Part shown: positions 12,570 through 25,010 of the stretch, in pieces
Position numbering within the stretch: position 1 is the stretch's first letter
How the letters are laid out: each line of letters begins with the position of its first letter
Origin: Apostichopus japonicus
Taxonomy: Eukaryota > Echinodermata > Holothuroidea > Aspidochirotida > Stichopodidae
NCBI RefSeq assembly: GCF_037975245.1
Contig: NC_092574.1
Coordinates: 14,042,713 to 14,106,712 of the forward strand
Direction: 5' to 3'
DNA length: 64,000 nucleotides
Translations under genes and position numbers: made by a program
The notes under the pieces: generated by a model
Database searches by the model: none
Seen by the model: the letters and a program-made list of their open reading frames with translations, nothing else
What the model was told of the DNA's origin: nothing

Positions 12570-15480
12570 GGTGGGTGTGTAAGTTGGACGAGTAATAGGT
12601 GCGTTTAATCTAACCCTGCAGAGAAAGTGTAATGACCTTTTTCCTGTTCGGAATCCATATCTATATTTACACTACAACCTTTGACCATTCTGGAGGACCT
12701 GCAATCTAAAAGGATAAACAAACACAAGGGAGTCATTGAATGTAACAGTCTTGTAATAGTCTCGGGGGTTTGTATACTAGTTCTCCTTCTTATAGATATT
12801 TAATTTGAATTTAGACCAAATAGAAAAGAGAGTGAATGTATCGTGATCTAAGATAGATGTGAGAAGAGGAAGAGAAAGGAAACCAGACGAAAAATGACCA
12901 AAAAAAAAAACATTTTGTGAGGGCACTTTTAAAATTGATCGGGGGGGGGGGTAGCTTTTGATTGATACTAACTATACTAACAGAATGATCAATGAGTGAT
13001 AAGTGGAAGGTATATATTATAATATCGATAATGAATGCTATAGTTCCACACATACGAGGGGTCCAACTCATTGTTTGTTTGTTTACATCCTTTGTTTATG
13101 AAAACATCATTCTTGGCATTCCTTCCGTTCCCGTTTTGTTTGACACAGTAACGTTCATCATTATGTTACATAGGCTTAACATTAATTATTTGGTAACAAG
13201 TAACATAGCTAAATGTCTTCATTGGTTGAACGCAAAAGAGCTCTTTGTTTTCTTTACTTGTTTAAATCAATTATTTTAACTCATTTAATTGACGATGATC
13301 AAATATCACTGTTACCACTGGAAAAAAAAATTCTCTCTCTTTCGGCCAGTTTATACTTTAGAACTTGAAAAGGATCAGTACCGGTAGCTAATAAGTTCAA
13401 AACACATTAACAGATGGCTAGTTTGCTATAGATAGAAATATTTCAGAACATGCATATTCATAGCTGATGCATGACGTCATCATTAATATTCAAGATATTC
13501 ATACGACTGTTCCAGTTACACAAAGACCTGTGGATGGTACGAAACTACTAGAGATTTTTTATATAATGCTTGATCAAACAATGGAAGCAACATTAGCGTC
13601 TTTTTTTGGTTAACCTTAAAGCTTCATATGTTTGGTTGTAAAGTTTTGTTTCTATGTTCCTCAATATAATCAAGAGATGTATCACGTTTCACACATTTCG
13701 TGTTCAATGCTGTAAGCCAATACAGAAATTGTTGTCTTCCAAAAATGTGATATATTGCTTGGCGGACAAATGCAAACCGTTATGGTCACTAAGATTATTC
13801 TTTAATGCCAGGGAGGGGGTCCAAATTAACAGAATATGTTTCAGTTATGTGGCTGAATAAAACCAGGGCTCAGCCCTTCCCATGCCACCCCACGCTCTCC
13901 CCCAAAACTGGCAGAATGTTAAAAAACATCACAGTGCACGGTACATGAATATATAACATGTATGTGAGGTACAACCTAATACAAAATTTCTACAATATTG
14001 TTTCAAAACTTGCAAACTATAATGCCATTTTGTATTATCTACGCACCCTTCATTGTACCAACAAATCTTAGACCCCTTCCATGGACGACATAACATCTTA
14101 ACCCACTCCCCTAGTACAAAACAATTGTGGTTGCGCCAGTGAATACCACACATTACGCTATCATAAAACTATTGAGCGTTCAGATGGGAACCATTTTGTT
14201 CCTTCATCGTTCGAATATCCATCGAAACGAAAGTTGAATAATCATAACTTTTAAAATTATAAGATTATCGGGCCAATCTTTTAGCTTTTTTTATTTTGCT
14301 TTCACGATAAACATTTTGTTTAAACAGACAGAGGGCCTTGAATGATCTATTTGGTGTGTGTTATGAGTGGTTTGTAAAGCGTGAAAGATTAATTGATTTA
14401 ACAGCATGTTGATTGGCTTAAGTAGTAGGCTTAAACATGAAAAGGTTAATCGGCTTCCTGGGTATCGTGGGCCAATGCGTCAAGTGCTGTTTGTTCATTT
14501 AAACAGATGTGTTGTTGGGCAGCTAACAGGTGGTTATAGATTCGTTCCCTTTCTCCGTCACTCTCCATATGCATGGTGTTCTTGTACAAGAACAATAGCC
14601 AATAATGACAAGCTGTGATTTCCTAACTTGTTGATAACTTTTACGATGTGATCACAAAAAAATATTTAGAAAGTAAAAAAAATATGATAGGTACATATCA
14701 CCGGCAAAAGAAAGAGAAAAAACTGGATTCACTTCTAAATCACGCTCCGACTCATTTATCATATATTAGTGTTACTGTTTTCTTGGAATAAAAATATATC
14801 ACTGCGTCATTTATGAATGACTTTGGCAGCTGCAGCACACACACAAACAAACAAAATAAAATTGGTAATACTGGTCTGGGTTTTATTTCTTTGTTTCTGG
14901 AAAATATTAACTAGTTTTTCGCTTAGCTTCATGGAAAGTAATTAGTAGTTTCAATCATGTGACCTACCCATAAATTTCAGTGTTTTTTTTTTCGTTTTCA
15001 TCTTTATAGTTGTATTTCCTTCCTATGTGTAGATTTTTGAGCTTGGATGTTTCAAGCTAGTAGAAAGGCGGGCCAAAGATAGCAAAATACACATTTACGT
15101 GATTTTCGCTGGAATTACTTGAACCATTTATGTACAGATATTATCGTTAACACTGAGATTGCAACCACACAGTGTCAAAGAACAGCTAGATCTGACAACG
15201 AGAATATCATAGTACAGCTCAGTGACCTACGGATGGAGAGAAGAATGAGTGGAGAGGGGGTTGGGTGGGGGGGGGTGATTTTCATACGCACATCGTCCTT
15301 GCTCACCACTTCTCAAAATTCCCCTGTCATATCTCCCAATAATTTTCACAGTATGGATTCACAAGGGGCGAGAATGTCAACATTAGTGACGATTGCCCTC
15401 CCTCCCCCTGCCCCCAATCTCTGTCCGCCCAGGCCAATCGCAAAGATGTGTCCGGTAGACATACTAACTACATGGGATAT
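12570..15480. other. Noncoding, no gene seen
   Basis: AT-rich sequence with G11 near 12941 and a regulatory-looking block at 13440-13510. Open stretches here are short and show no family resemblance. Confidence 0.5.
13440..13510. promoter_or_regulatory. Candidate enhancer-like block: CRE plus homeodomain-type sites
   Basis: The block contains a full CRE palindrome TGACGTCA (13472-13479), followed 13 bp later by AATATTCA, plus ATGCATATTCAT and ATTAAT homeodomain/POU-like words. A similar arrangement recurs at 27320-27405. It lies about 2.5 kb upstream of Xlox. Function is inferred from motif clustering only. Confidence 0.25.
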
Positions 15481-15486
15481 TTAAAT

Positions 15487-15620
15487 GATGGTGATGACGA
15501 CGATGACGATGATGACGTTAATGAAGACGATAATGATGACGATGACGATGACCTGGTGATGACAATGACGATGACGGTGGTGATGACGATGGTGATGACG
15601 ATGACGATGACAATGATGCA
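15487..15620. repeat. Imperfect GATGAC/GAT repeat
   Basis: GAT, GAC and GGTGAT triplets give apparent poly-Asp or poly-Met frames. It is low-complexity DNA, not a gene. Confidence 0.85.
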
Positions 15621-15639
15621 TATTTGCTGGCACTGTTGA

Positions 15640-16217
15640 TGACATTTAAAGACGTGTTTCTTTTTTTCAAGTATCATTAACGAGTTCACATTTAGTGTTA
15701 TAATTTCTTCGATTTTAGATCACGTACACAGTTGAATAAATGTTGATTAAGTTTGACGTACTTTCGTTCATGCCCTGTCTTTAGTTAGTGTGTTGCTTGA
15801 GGAGAAGAATCTAGCTATAGAACGCCAATGGGGCCACAAAATATGAACTTCTTTCATTTACGTCAATATATTAAAAGAACCACACACATCATGGAAACGT
15901 GTAAACTGGTGGTGCACACACTACCTATATTTATTTATTTATTGATTGATTGATTTATTTATTTATTAAACACTATCATTATTTTCTTGTTTTGTTATTC
16001 TTATCGTGATTGTGATTTCGTCTCATATTTCTTATCACCTTAGCTTCTGTCTCGACGGTATCTCTGTCCCACATAAAGCAAGGATCTCTCTTCCAGTAGC
16101 CAGTTAAAAATCAAATCAATGTTAACATACATAGGTAGGCTATATTGATAATAAAACCGCGATTTCAGTAAGCCTGGTTTTTGTTGTAAACGGTAACAAA
16201 AGCGTCAATATTTGCCA
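15640..16217. other. Noncoding, ATTT/GATT low complexity
   Basis: TTTA and TTGA tetranucleotide runs at 15930-15968. Nothing else recognisable. Confidence 0.5.
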
Positions 16218-16322
16218 AGAATATATATATAGGTGATGGATGGGGTATGCGGTAGAATCTAAGGACACGCAAGAATATATAAAGGTGATGGATGGGGGTA
16301 TGCGGGGGAATCTAAGGACACA
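16218..16322. repeat. Tandem duplication of a ~52-bp unit
   Basis: Two adjacent near-identical units (16218-16270 and 16271-16322) share GGTGATGGATGGGG and AATCTAAGGACACRC. A recent local duplication. Confidence 0.85.
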
Positions 16323-16323
16323 C

Positions 16324-18524
16324 TTTACACCTCACCTGCAATACCACGGTGATTGGCATTTAGGACAACAATCCTCAGGTGTGTGAGTAAGTCTTTTACC
16401 AGCAAGGTTCTATTTCCTAATGAAGGGTACAATGCTGAGGGAGAGGGTTCATTCTGGGAGATGGATGGGGAGGGGGGGGGGGGGGTGGGGCACAAACTTC
16501 GATGGGTAGTGGAAAATGTAACTTTGATAGAGGTGGAAAACCACAAAGTTTACCTCAATTGTTTTTCTTGTCAAACTAGATCCTCTGTGTATTGAGTACC
16601 ACAGGAGTCTAATATTTGAATGTTTGTAAACAAAAGGACAACTTTTTATTAACATTTTTCTCAACAACAGAACGCTGTTTAATGTGTTTGTTTTATTTTC
16701 TAAAGTTGAAACAAAAAGGCACTTTTTAAAAAACAAAAGGGTGATTTTCGTTGCTTAATGTGGTAACGTATACTCTTAGTATCAAAAGGAGGCAATTTAA
16801 CTAATGCATGAAAATGATTAGTTCTCAGGGCTTTACACAAGACTGTGCCCATGATGCACCGCGGCTCTGCAAAACCCTGATTATTATACGATTGGGTAAC
16901 CTAATTGATTTAATCGATTTTGGCTCAACGTGGGGATACAATTATACACTAAAGTCTCAAAACGTGGATTGTAACTTTCATTTTGATGATTTTTGTAATG
17001 CTTAAGTAAGTTTGATCCATGAGTTGTAAATATTATATTCATAGGACTATCCATCTCACTAATCCATTCCTGATCTCGATTTCACCGTTATTTATTTTCT
17101 GTACATTTCTTACCCAAAACGTGAAGGAATTTCTGCTTATCATCATTCAAAGTTGAAAATGTCTATATACCAGTTTTTTTAAAACTCGTAACTTTTCTAT
17201 ATTATTATTATTTAATTTTTTTTTTTGGAGTTTGGTTCCTTTCACTAATTTCTCTCCAGTATATGTATATATTTATTATATTCAAATGGGGAATACATTA
17301 TGTATTGTACGTATGTTTTATATTGTGAGCAATCAATTGCCCAGTATGGGATGCAATAAAGAGAATCTGAATCTGAATCATTCTATAAGCATTGCGCTTC
17401 TTTTTTCTCCTTTTCCATGCAAGGGTTTACCTTAAATATTGTATATAATTATCATCATGACTTTTTTCTTTTTTTCTTTGTACCTGTCTCTCTAGATTGC
17501 ATTGTATATCAAAATATTCGTTCATACATTATTAAACATTCATGTACTGTAAACAATTGCTGGAAATGAATTGTTGTCATTGCCATTGTCGTTGTAATAC
17601 GTGCGCGCAAAGGAAGACACGTACGGGATGGACTCACGCACTCATCTATACACGCGACCGAGACATGCGCACATAATTATCAAAAAGGAATAAATGGCCT
17701 AAAACGGTTTCTATTCAGGGGAACTAATGTCAATATTAAGCTGCTACAGTACTGCTTGCCTTATGAAATATCGCACAATCACCTCTTGAGAGTATGCCGT
17801 ACTAAAGACAGAAAAGGACTTTGTCTTATTTTAGATGAATACTGGTTCAAGTTGTTATTTGTCATTAACCAAATCTACTTGTTATTTACTTTATAAACAG
17901 TAACGTGGTTGTATACGTAACCCCGTACAAAGCTCTATATGTTTACATTAGTTAGTTACGTATTATGACGGTGACATTTATATACCTTTACCTGCTTAAT
18001 ACGGCTGTTTTGGGTTAGGAAAAAAAAATCCAGTTTGGTCTCATGACCGAAGGAAACCGAAATAGAAGAAAACAATTGCGGAAGACGCAACTTACCATAG
18101 AAACATACACCAAAGACAATTTGTATCCTTAGGTAATCGCTGGATTACCTTCCTGTTTTCTGAGGTAACGTTGCCTCTTTTCTGAGGTTTAGTTAGTTAT
18201 AGGGAAAGTATTATTTTGGTTCGATGTAAAATTCAGGGTCATTGAAAAAAAACACTGTTAATGATGCATATCCCTTCAACTCAAGTATTCCTCTTATCTC
18301 AGCCTTTATATCACTTACCCCACCCCAGCCCTTCCCACCCCCTCCCCCAAAAATGTTGTAAGTATGATCCCTTCTCGCATTCAAGAGTCATGGTAAAATG
18401 CTGCCATGCTTCTTTTCGAATAAGAGCATATTATATATTTACTTTTAAAGAAATTTTGTAAACAAAAAAAGGAGAGCAGGGTGTGAAAACTTGTGCATTG
18501 TTATGTATTGCTACATAGTATTTG
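16324..18524. other. Noncoding, no gene seen
   Basis: AT-rich with a G14 run at 16472-16485 and no recognisable exon. Confidence 0.5.
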
Positions 18525-18570
18525 AGGGGGTGGGGGGGGGGGTTGGGGATGACAGTAGGGGTGGGTCCGG
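18525..18570 (+). other. G-rich tract, possible G-quadruplex
   Basis: G5, G11, G4, G4 and G3 runs within 46 bp fit a four-run quadruplex pattern on the plus strand. Confidence 0.4.
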
Positions 18571-21500
18571 GTAACCCCAAAATTAATAATAAATCTGCCT
18601 CAATTTTCTGCTCAAAAATCCTCTGAAGTATAATCAAACTGAGACAGGTGATTTTGTTTCGTGTCTGTCTGAAACCAACGGATGGTAATATATGCACACC
18701 TTCTGAGCATGCGCATAGAATGCATGAGAGCACACCAACTGCAGAGACATAGTGACACGTCGCTATCGTGTTGTCTAATCGTATCCTAACAGCCTAGGAC
18801 TTCTTTATCACTACAAGCTATATGTGATACACGATTAGATCCTTCTTATATATATATACATATGCCTATATACTGATGTGTAACATACCACTTAAACTAT
18901 AATCTTTTGAATGTACATGTAGCAATCATGTTATATCAACAGAACATAATGCATATTACTCTAAGTTCCTCTTTCGTCTATCAAAAGTTGAACAAGTTTA
19001 CAAACTTTGATATGTTATATAGTGAATACTTCATATCAGCTATTCGTTCCAAAGTTTTTGATCAGGTAAACTTAATATGCGATCTTTATACCAAGCATAT
19101 CTTTTATACGATGATACCGTTACGATAAAAAAAATTCTGATTCGATAACTTCTGCTTTTGAATAGACCATTTTTTTTGGGGGGGGAGGGGAGGCCGGAAA
19201 ACTTCGTGAAATTTCTATATTATATATCTTTGTCGTGATAACATACTGAAAATGAAATATTCTTTTTGTCTTTATATTTTATAATAGTTCGTTGAAAGAT
19301 CGGAGTTATCTTTATGTACCGTGATGTAACACTTGCAATACCAACACCCCGGCTGAATTCGACTATGGTAAATCAATAAAGGTTTATCACCCCAAGTGCT
19401 AACATAATGTTACATGTTCAAGGTAGCTCTAAAACACGCTCTCAGAATGTGGTTTTTTACCACGTGACAATGGAAATTGACACAAATCGGTTGACAGTGA
19501 CGGTCGAGACCCAGGTCAGGCTACTGGGGGTCCCACCCCCTCTCCCTACTCTCGTGAAGTGGTCGTTTATCTTAAAGCATAGTGAAATGAGAAAGTATTA
19601 CTCTTTACATCATCTTTCTCCGAGCCCCATAAGTGAGCAAGGGTCACGAAGCTCTGTTCATGTGAACCCCCCCCCCTCCCCTCTCGCCAGGCTCGACACA
19701 ATCGACCTCTGGCCACCGGAGTATCCATTTCTTTTTTCACTTTATTGTTTTGACTGTGAATTGGATATTGTTCCAATTTTACGCAGGAATTAATTGCAAG
19801 TCAAAAATATATATTTCCTCTGGACTATCTTATTATTTTGCTTCCTAAAAATCTAATTATCACCGATACAACGTGAAGACATATATTCGCATCTGTAATG
19901 CAACATTATTATGTCCGGAATGATTGATTGATTGATTAGAGATATCAACCATATATGATAGTGATGACCCAGAAACCAAAACCTGTCCCCGCAAGTATCA
20001 CCCTAACCCCCCCCCCCCCCCATCCCCATGTTAAATAATGCTCTGGTGTTCTTTTATATTGCTTTTGAGCGAAATTAAAAATGGAGTCAAATATATTGCC
20101 AACAGTATTTCGGGGGTTGGTTTGTTTTTTCTATTGTTTTCTTGCTTGTATTTGTTTATTTATTTATCTTATTTGTTTTCTTCATTCAAATCTGTGTGAC
20201 ACAAAAATTTGCCCGTGGTTTGGAACTAAATCGTTGATAAATATAGCAGCTCAGTACAGTGTCACAACCAATATAACATATAAATCTCTTGATTAGTTCG
20301 ATTGAAGCGTATCAATATTGTTTTTGCAAATGTTCCATTGCTTGGTCAGAATCATGAAAAGTTACCACCAGTGAGGTAGTCAGAAAGGGATGGGGGATAA
20401 TGCGCAAATGTGATTGAAAAATGATGGAACTGATAACGCCCTTTTGCATCTAAACCCGTATAAGCCCCACCCCTTATACCATTCCCCAGAACTGACGTCA
20501 ACCACCACCCTCTCCAATTATTCGATTTCGTAACAGAGGGTAGATTCTATCTTAAATTAAACTTAAATTCTCCGACTCTTAAAATGGAGACAAAAAACTT
20601 GCTTTCTCCCTCCCCCTCATCTCCCCTCCCCCATTTTCACCACGAAGGTTGGCTACTCACCTGGCTATAACCCAATTAATATAAAACTTTAGTCGAGGAA
20701 CTGATCTATAATGGTCTCTGTTTTGAACTAAGTATTTGCAGTCATTTTAATGGACTCTGAGCCACAACATTGTTAATTGAGTCCTTTCTGAAAACGTGGC
20801 AGCAAAGACGGTCTGCAACGTATGAACTTAAGTTTAAGCCTCCAGTAAGTATAGGTTAGACAGGGTTATTTACTTAAGCTTATTCGTCATTTTTACTCCT
20901 GCAACAGTCTCTTTCGAATGAATTGGGTGATGATATTTGAGTTTACCTCTCCTGGTCTGTCAATGATATAGATAAATCATTCAGAGATACCATGTTTGAC
21001 CATATTTGACCATTTTTCTATGGAGTAGTTTGGGATGTACACTACCCTTATTGTGGTATATATGGTACCCTATATAGGACTTCCTGGTTCTCCGCATAGA
21101 GTTCTAATGTTCTATGTGTGTCAATGTCAAGAGAAGTGCAATCGGGTTCAAATCGTAAGAGAGTCTGTACCACTTAGTATCAACTTACAACAGAAATAGT
21201 ATCAAACGTACTACACAATCTTGTCATAAAAATTATTTAACCGTCTCCAACAATACTCTAATAAACCGATTTAATACTCGAGTAAGTTTACTTAGAACTC
21301 TAAACATGGCCCCAACGTCGAATGCTTTAGGCACGTAAAGTGCATGCCGTGAACTAACCTTGATTGACAGGTTTTCAGGCTAAGCCATGCATCACCTTAC
21401 TGCCTTCCTTTTTTTACTTTTATTTAAAACTTTTTTTTTACTTTTTTGGAGGGCGGGGGCGGGCGGTGGGTCGGTACGATCTCGGCGAATATGTCATATA

Positions 21501-22062
21501 TGAAATTATATCATAATGGAAGGGTTATGACTTACTTATGAGAGGTGAAAACGATGACGAATAATCTAACATAAGAAATTATATGATAATGGAGTTATAT
21601 GATAATGGCATGGATAGGCGGTGATAAGCAGGTCAATGGTTACATGGCGAGGGTTAAGGTCGTATATTCAGTAAATGTATGATTTTAATGTCTCTAAGCT
21701 ATTTGTAGAAACACTTCAGTGATCCTATAAATGGAGCCATAGTGGGTAATAAAGCTCGTAATATGAATAGGAAGAAGGTGCTATATTAAGCAACAGTCAA
21801 TTTGCATTGATTGTTTTCGTCCTTTTAACTTTACGAATAATTATAATATATGCACTCTGATAGTCACGTGTCTCTTTCTTTCTCTTATACACACAATAAG
21901 GCGACTAAGTTATCTAAAACGAGAAAAAGACAGAAGTTAATAACAATAAAAAATAATTGTAAATTACAGTCCCAGGTTTATAGCTCCATGGTCTGAGGAA
22001 CTAACCTAGTGATCTCTACGTGAGACATAGTAACCGTGCCAATCCAATTGTTAAGTGTCGGA
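18571..22062. other. Noncoding, no gene seen
   Basis: AT-rich with C10 near 19667, C15 near 20007 and one TGACGTCA at 20493. No exon or RNA gene was recognised. Confidence 0.5.
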
Positions 22063-22330
22063 CAGGCGCGTAGCCAGCCTTTATGGTGTGAGCAACATAA
22101 ATGCCATTCCTGTTGTTGGGGTGGGGGTGGGGGAGGGGGTGGGGTCCCATTGTAAATTTCAGATCATTTAAGTTGAAGTAACGCTTGTATTGATATGACT
22201 TTCCATGACCACCGAATAGGCTCGTCCCCTCTGATTGCCGGGCCGTAGGACCGATGAAGCCGATTGCCACGCAGGGGGGGGGGGGGGTCCTCCACCGGGA
22301 AAAAAGATATTAGGCGGGTGCAACCCCTAA
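22063..22330. mobile_element. MITE-like end with G-rich body
   Basis: The segment opens with CAGGCGCGTAGCCAGC, which matches the terminal motif (CAGNGGCGTANCCAGG-like) seen at several other repeat ends in this window and resembles hAT-family MITE ends. G-rich tracts follow (22118-22144, and G14 at 22274). No matching right end with a target-site duplication was found, so the element is truncated or its boundary is unclear. Confidence 0.45.
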
Positions 22331-23040
22331 ACTACTCTGTTGGAAGGGTGTCACCTCCCCTCTGGGAAAATTTTGTTTCATATTTATTCCGGGGGATGGT
22401 ATTTATTTAGTACCTTATGTAACACAATTTGTTTTAACTTTAAATTAAAAAATAAAAATTCCAAGACGATATCCCCACCCCCCTGAATGCACCAATGTTT
22501 CAGCCTATCCTGTGAAATGTACCATCTCTGTTTTCCTCTTTCCATTTTTATTTTGGTGAGGGAGCGCCCTCGGATCGTGTCGTCCCTGAAAATTTCTGTG
22601 AAGAGACCTTTATAACCTCTCCTCCCTCCGACTGCGTCACTGCTATCGGATGTTTAAAGGGACATTTCAAATATTTAAATTTGGTACAAAAATGCAACCT
22701 GCACTGATATCAGTGTTTTTATAACTGTCTTCAAAACAATAAAGTCAATTTTGCAAGAAAGTCAAGTTTGTGCATATAAAGACCATCATTTAGTTGGTGA
22801 CATACATTGACATGGTATAGTAAGATTTCAGAATTCATAATAAACAGTTTATGTTTGTAATTGTGCAATCAGACGCTACCCCCCCCACCTCCATCCCCAC
22901 CACCCCTCTCAGCTTTTTGAACTCCAAACATCAAAAATTAAAGCAGTTATTAGCATGACCTTGTGTGTAGACCTCTAATTAGGCATATAAGTCTAATTTA
23001 TTGTCTAAATATGCCACTGAATGCGCCATTTCCCGTCTAC
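22331..23040. other. Noncoding, no gene seen
   Basis: AT-rich with C-rich patches near 22470 and 22880. No exon-like segment was recognised. Confidence 0.45.
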
Positions 23041-23161
23041 AATGTTTATTTTGTCATTGGGTGGGAGGGGGGGGGGCACAGACCACCCTACATGAGTGCA
23101 TGTCGGCTTCAAGGACCTCAGGGTAATACCCCTCCTTTTAAAAATGCTGGGTACGCCTCTG
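23040..23161. mobile_element. MITE-like right end
   Basis: The segment ends in GCTGGGTACGCCTCTG. Its reverse complement, CAGAGGCGTACCCAGC, is the same terminal motif as at 22063 in inverted orientation. The 8 bp flanking the two ends differ, so they are probably not the two ends of one insertion. Confidence 0.4.
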
Positions 23162-23229
23162 GCGTGTATTTACGGTTTTGTTGCTGGTATAGTCAAATGA
23201 TACATACACATGCATGTACCATCCTGCGT

Positions 23230-23478
23230 GGCTCGTTTATTAAAAAAAAAGATAATCCTATATTTTTTATTCATTATTTCCGTTGTCTGATATGTGCTTG
23301 GTATGATATCGGACTTCGTGTCATTAAATGGGAACTTTCAAATGATTTATGTCATGAATTGTATAGAAGACATTTTTATCAACCTCTTAAAATTGAAGAT
23401 AAACAAACTATGGATGCCATAAGGCTTCACAAAAGTGAACTATATGCCGCTTTAAATTTTAAGGCAAATATTCCATAA
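23230..23478 (+). pseudogene. Unrecognised coding-like fragment
   Basis: An open frame ending at the stop at 23476-23478 has protein-like composition over its last 60 or so residues: charged and hydrophilic, with segments such as DLCHELYRRHFYQPLKIED and TMDAIRLHKSELYAALNF. I recognise no family. The upstream part of the same frame runs through the G-rich MITE end and is not protein-like. It may be the tail of a transposon protein, a 3' exon with an unseen acceptor, or chance. Confidence 0.2.
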
Positions 23479-23479
23479 T

Positions 23480-24770
23480 GTATAAACTACCCTTACAGTC
23501 TTTTTCTTTGCCCTTCTATTTCTCCTTCTTCTTATTTGGTATTACTAATTTTATATCGGGACCTATCATTTACTTGTTGCACAATTTGAACGTGCGGTAG
23601 GGGAAACCCCCATTCTCTCGGCGTATAGGCTACATATACATATATAAGATTTAAGTCACACGTGAGCATGTGTTGCGTATACACTTATAAGATACATAAG
23701 TGGAAGTGAATTTGAACAAGGGAATAAATAAGGAGCGTTAGAGAAAGCAAGTTGGGAATAACGACATCTGTTTCATAATAGGTAATATATCCTTGTATTT
23801 ACAATTGTGTTAAAACAATCGATTTCATTGAAATGTTAATTCTAATCACTTGAAAGAAACGCAGACAAAAATCGTTTGTTCTGCACTTAGCAAACAAGAA
23901 TGATATGATAAAAAAAACATAAAAATAATAATAATTATTGAAAAGAGAGATATTCGCTGAAAATATTCAGTAGTATATATGCAGAAGGAGAAGGTCCACT
24001 ATTATTAATCTAATCTAATCTTATCTTTTTAATCATGTGATAAATCAAAAGCATATGTTGATATATTTTGAAATTTGTTTTGCACGTAAAGACGATAATA
24101 TACAAAACTAGACGTGCTGATTTTTTCGAAAATGTTATTTACAAACTTAAAATTAGTTCAAACAGGAGTTAGAAACAGTTGTTTGTGCTTCGGTCACAGC
24201 AGTTTTGTCACTTGTGAGCAAAAAAAGGAATGAAAAAATAAGGCTATGGGGTAAAATAGAAATTGATGTTGGTTTCTTTGTTTAAGTAATATTAATCGTT
24301 TTGATAATTTTCTCATTTATAATCTTACTGACTGTAAAATGTTTGTATATTAACTTACAAAGAACACGTGCTAAATATTACCTACACGTTTTGCAAAAAT
24401 TTGTTGATATTATATACGATTAGTTCTTTTTAATATTAGTTTATCTAACCTAATGAAAATTTGAACTTTGTAAAAAAAAGAAGTTTAACCCAACTCGTAA
24501 AATGCCAACATCCTCAAAGAGCAAGTTTAAAATAGATACATGTGTTGTTCGGAAACTTGGTTTTCCTCTGTTTTTTTTTACTAAAACCAAGGAGGTTTGA
24601 ATACTTTAAGGAAATGAAATAGGGTGATTTTGGTTTAGTTTACCATTTGCAGGGTATAAGATGGATTAAATGCATTTAGAGAAAAAAATCAAACTTAACA
24701 GGGACGATTTCCTAATGCTAGAAAAAAATTTCCCAACTGGGTGGAGCTTTACTAATTTTTCATGCGTAAT
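23480..24770. other. Noncoding, no gene seen
   Basis: AT-rich sequence with A-rich runs. Nothing recognisable. Confidence 0.5.
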
Positions 24771-24774
24771 TTAT

Positions 24775-25010
24775 AGTATTACATGACTATTATTACATAA
24801 CCATTGTTACACTGTCAGTAATAAATAACCAGTATTAAATGACGTCTATTGTGACTATTATTACATGACCATTATTACATGACTAGTATTACATGACTAG
24901 TATTACAAGACTATTATCACATAACCATTGTTACATTACCAGTGGTACGTGATCTGTATTGAATGACCAATGTGTTACATGACCAGTAACAAATGTCCAG
25001 TATTTCATAT
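24775..25010. repeat. ~15-bp minisatellite (TATTACATGACYAGT-like)
   Basis: About 15 imperfect tandem units built on ATTACATGACCA / ATTACATGACTAGT. Central units are nearly identical and peripheral ones are decayed. Confidence 0.85.

Noticed and set aside
22063-23161. A single MITE bounded by the two CAGNGGCGTA-type ends
   Set aside because: The 8-bp flanks (GTGTCGGA and GCGTGTAT) do not match, and the interior looks like ordinary sequence.
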